Below are positions 55,910 to 64,000 of a stretch of 64,000 nt of DNA, piece after piece. The notes under the pieces are model-generated. The model did no database searches. It was not told the DNA's origin and was given only the letters and a program-made list of their open reading frames with translations. Every line of letters begins with the position of its first letter. Within the stretch, counting starts at the first letter, position 1. The stretch lies in the NCBI GenBank assembly GCA_010909165.1, contig MU008160.1, forward strand, positions 372,001 through 436,000, written 5' to 3'. Origin of the DNA: Anthoceros angustus. Lineage: Eukaryota; Streptophyta; Anthocerotopsida; Anthocerotales; Anthocerotaceae. The translations under genes were made by a program, and so were the position numbers.

Positions 55910-57380
55910 CACAGGGTCCCCAATCTCCCGGGTGCTGGCCTCATGCCTCCTCACGGCTCGGCCGTGCTTGCTCCATGACCACTTGCTCGGCCTTGATTGG
56001 CCGTGGCTCTCTCGGCCGCCTCCCTCCGATTCGATCCGATAGTGATCGCGATCGGCCGTGGCCTCCGCCTCCTTGGCCACCTTCACAGCCTCTCGGCTTG
56101 GCTCTGGTCGGTCAGGCCTCACGCGAGATCCGCGCCCGTTACGCTTGCGCGGGCGTCCCTGCTTCTGCTGCGCTCGCCCCTCTGCTGCGAGGTCCTCCGC
56201 CCGCTTGGGCCTCCTTGTGCCTTGTTCCTCCGGTGAAGGAATTTAGTCCGGTCCTTGCGGATGGACGGACCTCCCTCTCCGCCTCCGGCGTTTTCCTTCC
56301 TCAATCGGCCGAGCTTGGCCTTCCTTCTCGCCTCACAGGCTCCCTCCTGCTCACGGAGGTACCATGCGCCTCGGGTGGCTTCTACCTCCTGCTGCACCAC
56401 AGGGTCCCCAATCTCCCGGGTGCTGGCCTCCGATGCCTCCTCACGGCTCGGCCGTGCTTGCTCCATGACCACTTGCTCGGCCTTGATTGGCCGTGGCTCT
56501 CTCGGCCGCCTCCCTCCACCGGTTCGATCACGCATCGCGATCGGCCCCGCCGTGGCCTCCGCCTCCTTGGCCACCTTCACAGGCCTCTCGGCTTGGCTCT
56601 GGTCGGTCGAGCTGCCTCCGCGGATCCAGCGCCCGTTACGCTGCGCCCGGGCGTCCTCTCGCTTCTGTGCGCTCGCCCCTCTGCTGCGAGGTCCTCCGCC
56701 CAGCGCTTGGGCCTCCTTGGCAGTGCTTATTGTTCCTCGGTGAAGGAATTTGTCGTCCTTGCGGATGGACGGACCTCCCTCTCCGCCTCCGGCGTTTTCC
56801 TTCCTCAATCGGCCGAGCTTGGCCTTCCTTCTCGCCTCACAGGCTCCCTCCTGCTCACGGAGGTACCATGCGCCTCGGGTGGCTTCTACCTCCTGCAGTG
56901 CACCACAGGGTCCCCAATCTCCCGGGTGCTGGCCTCATGCCTCCTCACGGCTCGGCCGTGCTCCGACCACTTGCTCGGCCTTGATTGGCCGTGGCTCTCG
57001 GCCGCCTCCCTCCACCGGTTCGATCACGGATAGTGATCGCGATCGGCCGCCGTGGCCTCCGCCTCCTTGGCCACCTTCACAGCCTCTCGGCTTGGCTCTG
57101 GTCGGTCATGCCTCCGAGATCCGCGCCCGTTCGCTTGCGGGCGTCCTGCTTCTGCTGCGCTCGCCCCTCTGCTGCGAGGTCCTCCGCCGCGCTTGGGCCT
57201 CCTTGGCTGCTTGTTCCTCCGGTGAAGGAATTTAGTCCGGTCCTTGCGGATGGACGGACCTCCCCTCTCCGCCTCCGGCGTTTTCCTTCCTCAATCGGCC
57301 GAGGCTTGGCCTTCCTTCTCGCCTCTGGGCTCCCTCCAGCTGCTCACGGAGGTACCATGCGCCTCGGGTGGCTTCCACCT
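55910..57380. repeat. Tandem ~0.5-kb repeat, about three copies
   Basis: Units begin with cacagggtccccaatctcc at about 55910, 56398 and 56904. The third is truncated or diverged near 57380. Copies differ mainly by one- to six-base gaps (for example gctctctcgg versus gctctcgg, cgtgcttgctccatgacc versus cgtgctccgacc). On the minus strand a charged, Arg/Glu/Ala-rich frame (EASTREIGDPV, AWYLREQEGA) recurs in each unit, which would fit a retroelement gag-like or coiled region. Confidence 0.8.
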
Positions 57381-57530
57381 CCAGGTCTTCTCGGCCATCC
57401 CGCAGACCCCGTAGCCCAGCCAGTAGCGGACCAAGTGTTTCTTCCACGGCTGATGAGGCTCCCACAAAGTCCGTGGCGGGCGGCATCTCACGGTCCGTCA
57501 AGGACCTCCATACCCTTGATCCGGAGCAAG

Positions 57531-59460
57531 TCGGTGGGTTCTCGGACAATCGGGACCCTTAGGTCACGAGTCTTTGGCTCGGCTTCCCCTCCTTGGCCCT
57601 TTTGGCGCGAGCTCCTTCTCGCCCTTTTCCTCCAGGGCTCGGCGGAGGTGATGGAGTCAGGAGCACGCCCTTTGCCCCTTCACATCGGCGGGGCCGGCTC
57701 TGAATCACAATGCTGCAGTGTCCTCCTGCTCCACAGGCGGCGTCCCTTTACGCCCTCCTTCTGCTTCCTCACTTCTTGCCACTCCGTCGGCGGGGAAGAA
57801 GTACAGCATTGGCCCAGGGTGCAGCGTTGGTAATGGTCTTACGTCTCTTGGCTCTCTCACAGTCGGGGCTCCTCGGTAGGAGTGATGGCGGTGGCTGCTG
57901 GGGTCAGCACTTCTGCTTTGGTGTACGGTTGGGGCACGGAAGGAGGAGGCGGGGTGCTTCCCATACTTCCACAGGTGGTGAGGGGTCCGTTCGGCGTGCT
58001 GGAGTCGGAATCCTCGATCGTCCTCCTCCCAGTCCGTTTGGTTTTCGACGGCCTCCTCCTCCCGCGCCCTTGCCGCTCCACTTGGCGGGGCCTCGGTCCT
58101 TCCGGGCGCTCGCTCAAGCTCTCCTTCCTTGAGGAGCTCGAAATGCCCCATACATGGATCGGTATGGGGCGGCCAGATGGCGAAGGCTTCTCGGTCCACG
58201 AGCTTGCGAGCCTCTGGCTAAGCCAGGCGAAGATAATCCTTCCCCAGTCCGCCCTCTTCCCATTGCGTAGCGTGCGGGAATACCAGATTATCACCAAGGT
58301 GATCCACCTTGGTGAGTAGGTTCGATGGACAATGATCCGGGCCACCGCCTTTTCGGATCCAGGTCGGATATCGACCAACCGTTGGTGGTCGTTGCGTCGA
58401 GCCTTAGCATCGTGCTTTGTGGGAGCCTATCTTCCCCTTCCTTGAGGGGCTCGGCACCCTCCCCTCTTCCTCCTTGGGGCGGTTGTAGGCCCCAGGACCT
58501 CCATACCGCCGATCAGCAAGTCGGTGGGTTCTCGGACAATCGGGACCCTTAGGTCACGAGTCTTGCTCAGCTTCCCCTCCTTGGCCCTTTTGGCGCGAGC
58601 TCCTTCTCGCCCTTTTCCTCCAGGGCTCGGCGGAGGTGATGGAGTCAGGAGCACGCCCTTTGCCCCTTCACATCGGCGGGGCCGGCTCTGGATCTGGTGC
58701 TGCCCGGTGTCCTCCTGCTCCACAGGCGTCCCTTTACGCCCTCCTTCACTTCCTCCTTCTTGCCACTCCGTCGGCGGGAGAATCTTGCACCGGCCCAGGG
58801 TGCAGCGTTGGTAAGTGGTCTTGCGTCTCTTGGCTCTCTCACAGTCGGGGCTCCTCGGTAGGAGTGATGGCGGTGGCTGCTGGGGTCAGGCACTTCTGCT
58901 TTGGGGTTTGGTTGGGGCACGGAAGGAGGCGGGGTGCTTCCATACTTCCACAGGTGGTGAGGGGTCCGTTCAGGCGTATGGAGTCAGGAATCCTCGATCG
59001 TCCTCCTCCCGTCCGTTTGGTTTTCGGCGGCCTCCTCCCCTCGGCCCTTGCCGCTCCACTTCGGCGGGGCCTCGGTCCTTTCGGGCGCTCGCTCAAGCTC
59101 TCCTTCCTTGAGGAGCTCGAAATGCCCCATACATGGATCGGTATGGGGGAGATGGCGAAGGCTTCTCGGTCTGAGCTTGCGAGCCTCAGCTAAGCCGGGC
59201 GAAGATAATCCTTCCCCAGTCCGCCCTCTTCCCCCGCTGCGTGCGGGAACACCAATAGATTATCACCAAGGTGATCCACCTTGGTGAGTAGGTTCGATGG
59301 ACAATGATCCGGGCCACCGCCTTACTCGGTCCAAGCGGATGTCGACCAACCGTTGGTGGTCGTTCGTCGAGCCTTAGCATACTGCGTGGCCTATCTTCCC
59401 TTCGCCTTGAGGGGCTCGGCACCCTCCCCTCTTCCTCCTTGGGGCGGTTGTAGGCGCCTC
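57531..59460. repeat. Tandem ~0.97-kb repeat, two copies
   Basis: Both copies start at tcggtgggttctcggacaat (57531 and 58521) and run to ggggcggttgtaggc (about 58490 and 59455). Minus-strand frames in each read RTYSPRWITLVII and GKRADWGRIIFA, then a charged Arg/Pro-rich stretch. The W-I--V-I and RADWG--IF pattern resembles gag-like proteins of plant retroelements. Confidence 0.75.
58291..58315. repeat. Perfect palindrome tcaccaaggtg-atc-caccttggtga
   Basis: 11-base arms around atc. Identical copies at 59263-59287 and 60400-60424, all in the tandem-repeat region and always followed by gtaggttcgatggacaatg. It lies within the minus-strand gag-like frame (IVHRTYSPRWITLVII), so it may simply be coding. 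Confidence 0.85.
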
Positions 59461-61493
59461 GGGACCTCAAGGTCCATCGCCTTGGGTCCTCCGGAGGTTC
59501 TTGGACCGCACCTCCTTTATTGACCTGTGCCCGGCATCTTCCGGGCAAACTCCGGACCCAGTGACACTATCAAATGTCGGACCATGGAACACATCCAAAT
59601 GCCACTCCTGCACCAATTCTCCCGCTTCACGGGCGAGCCCAAAGTCCGGATAGCGCGGGTCACAATGTTGCGCTCCACAAGGTTCCATGGCTCCCAAACT
59701 TCCAGCGGGCTTTTGGGTGCCATCGCCTTCTCCTCCCTTGGTTCATGGCCGCTTGTCGGAGGCTAGCAGCGTTGCGCCTTCTTCGCCCGCGTTGGCTCAC
59801 CTCAGCGGTGAGCGCGCCGAGCGTCGGTGTCCCACGAGATACCGCCCGAGAGGCGGTGCGGGCGCGAGGATCGCGGTGTCTCGGCTGAGCCAGGCCTTCT
59901 TCGCGACCACGCCGGGAGTATGCCGGCGGGCGCCTCTTCCTGTCGTAGCGCAGTGCACGCATGGCCTGCAGCCCCTGGCCCGCGTGCTGACTGCAGCCTT
60001 ACGCCCGCGTGCTGCGGCCCCTACGCCGCCGCGATCCAGGCGTGAATACTGCCTGCGGACAGGTTACGGTCGACCGCTGCATGCATCCTCCACTCGAGTC
60101 GTCCGCGTGGCGTCGCCTAGTCCGTCACGGCCCAACTTCTAAGTTACTTTCCTAGCGTGCTTATCACCTTTGGTCACGGGTGGGTCGGACTTATCCGTTG
60201 CCACGCCATCGTAGGCAGTGCGTTCCTCACTCAGTCGGGAGTATACTCGAGTCGTCAGGGTGCTAACCGTGCTTATTTCCCCTTTTTTAGCCTCATTTTT
60301 GTCGCTCCCAAAACAAACTCACCACCTAATTTCTCACCCCCGAAGTCCGTAGTCCACAGGACTCGTGGGTGGTTTAGTGCGTGCGGGAATACCAGATTAT
60401 CACCAAGGTGATCCACCTTGGTGAGTAGGTTCGATGGACAATGATCGGGCCACCGCCCTTACTCGGTATCCAGCGGGTCGGATATCGAAACCGTTGGTGG
60501 TCCGTTGCGTCGAGCCTTAGCCGGCTGTGGCCTATCTTCCCTTCGCCTTGAGGGGCTCGGCACCCTCCCCTCTTCCTCCTTGGGGCGGTTGTAGGCGCCT
60601 CGGGACCTCAAGGTCCATCGCCTTGGGTCCTCCGGAGGTTCTTGGACCGCACCTCCTTTATTGACCGCCGACATCTTCCGGGCAAACTCCGGACGGTGAC
60701 ACTATCAAATGTCGGACCATGGAACACATCCAAATGCCACTCCACCAATTCTCCGCTTCACGGGCAGGCCCAAAGTCCGGATAGCGCGGGTCACAATGTT
60801 GCGCTCCACAAGGTTCCATGGCTCCCAAACTTCCGCGGGCTTTTGGGTGCCATCGCCTTCTCCTCCCTTGGTTCTTGGCGCTTGCCGAGGCTGGCAGCAC
60901 GTTGCGCCTTCTTCGCGTTGGCTCACCTCAGCGGTGAGCAGCAGGCGTCGAGTGTCCACGAGATACCCGAGCGGTTGCGGGCGCAAGGATCGCGGTGTCT
61001 CGGTGCGTGAATGACCTTCTTCGCGACCACGCCGAGTAATGGCGGGCGGGCGCCTCTTCACATCCGTGGCAGTGCACTGCGGCCCCTCTGGCTGCGTACT
61101 CGGCCTTACGCGCGCGTGCCTGCAGCCCCCTCGCCGCGCGCGTGAATACTATATGCAAGGTTACGGTCTGACGCCATGCCGTCCTCCACTCGAGTCGTCC
61201 GCGTGGCGTCGCCTAGTCCGTCACGGCCCAACTTCTAAGTTACTTTCCTGGCGTACTTATCACCTTTGGTCACAGGTGGGTCCGGACTTATCCGTTACCT
61301 TATGCGCGCCATCGTAGGCCTAGTGCGTTCCTCACTCGGTCGGAGTATACTCAGTGCCGTCAGTGCTACTATTATTTCCCCTTTTTCGCCTCATTTTATC
61401 CTTCGCTCCCACACAAAAAAACAAAACCCTACCTAATTTCTCACCCCCCAGGGAAGTCCGTAGTCCACAGGACTCGTGGGTGGTTTTGGTGCG
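59241..61493. repeat. Tandem ~1.1-kb repeat, two copies
   Basis: Units begin at gtgcgggaa about 59241 and 60381; the second ends near 61493 at a second copy of tccgtagtccacaggactcg. The minus strand carries a frame reading WEPWNLVERNIVTRAIRTLG and FARKMPG in both copies. The copies again differ largely by short gaps. This array overlaps the end of the previous one through the palindrome-bearing segment. Confidence 0.75.
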
Positions 61494-64000
61494 TGCACGG
61501 GATGGAACCATGCCAGAAGTGGATGATGCCCCAAATGAGAGGTGGGCAATGCAGATTGTGGACGAGCAAGGGTTGCAGCACATGCACCGAGGGTATCAAT
61601 TTCAGCACATGGACACATTTCAAGTGCGGAGGCCTGCGAGGAACAAGGAGCCTCCAGGCAGCAGAGTTAGTGTGGGTTGGGCGGGTCCAACGGAAGGAGA
61701 AGGGGATCACGGAGGCGATGGAGTTAGCGCGCATTCGAGAAGAATGCTACAATGGTGGTGTGATGAGGCGGATGCAGCAAGTCATGCTCAGCTTGGTGAC
61801 GATGGTCGAGCCGGGGTGTCACGTGGCTGGGTTCGATCGCGGCCGACCACGTGTACCACATGCGATGGTGGACACGATGCACTTTCTGGTGCGGTGCCAT
61901 GCGGAGCCTCACGGCCAAAAAGGGGCATCGCGAGACACGCAGGCGATGGGTGGGCTGGCGGGTGGAGTGGGGATGTGACACTCTGGTGCATCATCGTATG
62001 GATGAGGCAGTTCCCATAGGCGTGTGGACCGGGCCGCGGGACTACATGGGCATGTTGGCGATGGCTGCGGCTGGTGGCATGGTGGTGACAATTGCCAGCC
62101 AGATGTGCGCCCGTCTGGCAATGTCGGTTCTGGTTTCTCTTGACAATTGCATATGTGTTGTACGTGGACAAGTGAGCTTCTTTGAAGAGGCAAACGGGAG
62201 CTACTCAATATTCCTCAAAACCTTCTTGCACCTGCATTATAGCAGGGCAAAATTTCAGGTGTAGGGGTACACTTGCTACAAAGAGTCTCGTGTTTCTCTT
62301 CGCACACCGGGCGTGGCCTATCACCGTAGAGTTGTGGGAAGGAAAGGCGTGGAATAATCAATTTGCTTTGAAACATTATATCGTGGATTTATTGTGAAAG
62401 AAACGTTAAAAGCTGACATCGATGTCCTAAGGCATGGAAATTGTTGCCAGAAAGCAACCAAAGCGATTACGCCCGAAGTGAATAAGGCATACCATTCATC
62501 CCATAGAAACAACCGCCGCGGCATTAAAGCGAATTATGTGACATAATACGCCAGCGATATAAGGAAACCACGCATTGTCAAGCTATTTGGAACAAGTACT
62601 GGCGTGCTCCCAACTCGGTAACGGAGCAGGCAGCTGCCCAGTGAGATCAGTAGCTGGAGACCGCTGAACGGGCGAGGTGACAGGCAGGCTATGGGGAGGA
62701 TAGGCCAGGCCCTTAGGCCGCCAACACACCGCAATAATCATGGGGACGCCAAGCAGAACCCGCTGTGGTTAAGCCAGAGCGTGGCTTGAGGATTGATGGC
62801 CCTTGATTGATGCGGCTTGAGTGCGAGGCCAAAAGGCGATGAGGGGTTAAGACTCTGCTGCAACGGCAGGGAGATGAGGTGATGACGAGGGCTGGGGTGA
62901 TAGCAAAGCTGACGTAGGGGGCCGATGCGTGAGCGGATGCCCGATGGCGATCGATGGAGGACGGGCGGGAGGAGGTGGGGCCGAGGCGCGGGCGGTGGGA
63001 GGGAGGCGGAGGGGGGCGCGGGCAGGGCGTAGGAGGCGCAGGGCGCTGGAGCGGTAGGAGGGACAGGCGAGGGGCTGCGGGCGGGGCGCCGGGAGTTGTG
63101 GGAGGACGGGCCGAGGGGGCGGGCCGGGGCGCGGGGAGCGTTGAAGGAGGTGTAGGGGTGGAGGGGCGCGGCCGTGAGCGCCATCCGGTGCGAAGTGACC
63201 CAGGCGGTGGGAACCGTGCGGCGCCGCCGCATGCGGTGGGAGGAAGGCGGAGGGGGCGGGGCCGTGTCAGCTGTAAACCGGGAGCGAGGGACGGGCGGAG
63301 GGCGGGGCCGAGGCCCAGGAGCTGCGGGTCACTGAAGCAGGCGCGAGGGGCCGATGTACGGCAATGAGAGGATGGTTGTGGAGGGCCGAGAGGCCGTGAG
63401 GCCGCGACCGTCTTGGTGGGTAGCCCGGCCCATGGCCGGGCGGAGGAGGAGATGGCGCAGGCCGCAAGGAGGGGGGGAGGGGGGGCCGAGCCAGGCGAGG
63501 ATGTGCCGGGGGGGGATCCGATGGAGGAAGGGAGAAGCGAAGTGTCGAGGTGGAGATAATCACAGCCATCTCGACAAACAGAGGCGAGCGGAGGAAGGAA
63601 GGCCGCGTGCCGCCCATTCAAGTGGAGACTTTGAGGAACATCGAGAGGAGCGGAGGAGGCGGGACGGACAGGGGCTCGCAGCGAAGCCGGGATGCACCGC
63701 GGACGCTGAGGAGGTGGCTGGCACGGTGCCCAAGATGGAGAGGTCGCCACGCCGGGTCCGCCGAGAACAATAGAAGACGTCTCAACCTCATCCTACAAAA
63801 TGTGACAATCACGCGCGTGGTGTGAACTGGGAGCGAGGATCAGCAGGCAAAGATCTGGCCGCTCGGCCTACATGAGTGTGACTGTGAGTACTTTGCGAGC
63901 CATGCAATGGGAGGCCATGGAATGAGGTCGCACTGCTACCGGTGACCACATGGGTACTCGACCCCTCGAAAGGAGTGTTTTTGTTTTGTGTTTAAGTTGT
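61494..64000. other. No gene supported; low-copy flank and GC-rich end
   Basis: 61494-62270 has overlapping frames on the plus strand (for example EVDDAPNERWAMQIVDEQGL in one phase) that may be retroelement remnants. 62270-62720 is ordinary sequence. 62720-63780 is GC-rich with long mirror-image frames on both strands and no recognisable domain. Confidence 0.4.

Noticed and set aside
62713-63750. 345-codon minus-strand frame
   Set aside because: Same composition effect; equally long frames on the opposite strand and no domain.

Overview
The window reads as nuclear DNA of a seedless land plant. Genes are interrupted by short GT-AG introns (75-133 bp in the best-resolved gene), the coding families are plant ones ((6-4) photolyase, DUF538, PITH, BRO1, NAD-sorbitol dehydrogenase), and there are three very long PLS-class pentatricopeptide repeat (PPR) loci of the kind expanded in lycophytes and other seedless plants. 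A spikemoss-like lycophyte is my best guess; the genus cannot be fixed from sequence alone.

Layout. 0.4-2.5 kb: a low-complexity protein with six 33-bp repeats. 3.5-12 kb (minus): a shattered PPR locus patched with pieces of neighbouring loci. 12.4-14.3 kb (plus): a five-exon membrane protein of unknown function, fragments of which are the patches. 15.6-20.5 kb (minus): a second giant PPR gene with a 0.6-kb internal duplication and frameshifts. 21.1-27.6 kb (plus): a single-exon gene whose product looks like a gasdermin-fold protein, then a sorbitol dehydrogenase (SDH) gene. Fragments of the two are interleaved and both sit behind copies of the same ~515-bp promoter segment. 28-45.9 kb is the orderly, gene-dense part: an acidic membrane-anchored protein, a small hydrophobic peptide, a BRO1-domain protein divergent from a conserved plant protein, a third PPR gene with an unusual acidic tail, a PITH protein, a 14-exon (6-4) photolyase and a DUF538 protein.

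46.2-49.6 kb is a sharply AT-rich island carrying an intact eight-exon cAMP-dependent protein kinase regulatory subunit: pseudosubstrate site plus two cyclic-nucleotide-binding domains. 50.5-61.5 kb is very GC-rich and made of trinucleotide tracts, minisatellites and nested 0.5-1.1 kb tandem repeats. It looks like a decayed retroelement on the minus strand. The last 2.5 kb has no gene I can support.

Two themes stand out. First, a candidate plant gasdermin-like protein with an N-myristoylation motif. Second, a pattern across 3.5-27 kb in which locus fragments are joined at short shared sequences of roughly 6-13 bp, and the copies differ largely by loss of one unit of short tandem runs. This is either replicative template switching or an assembly artefact, and long reads across the junctions would decide.
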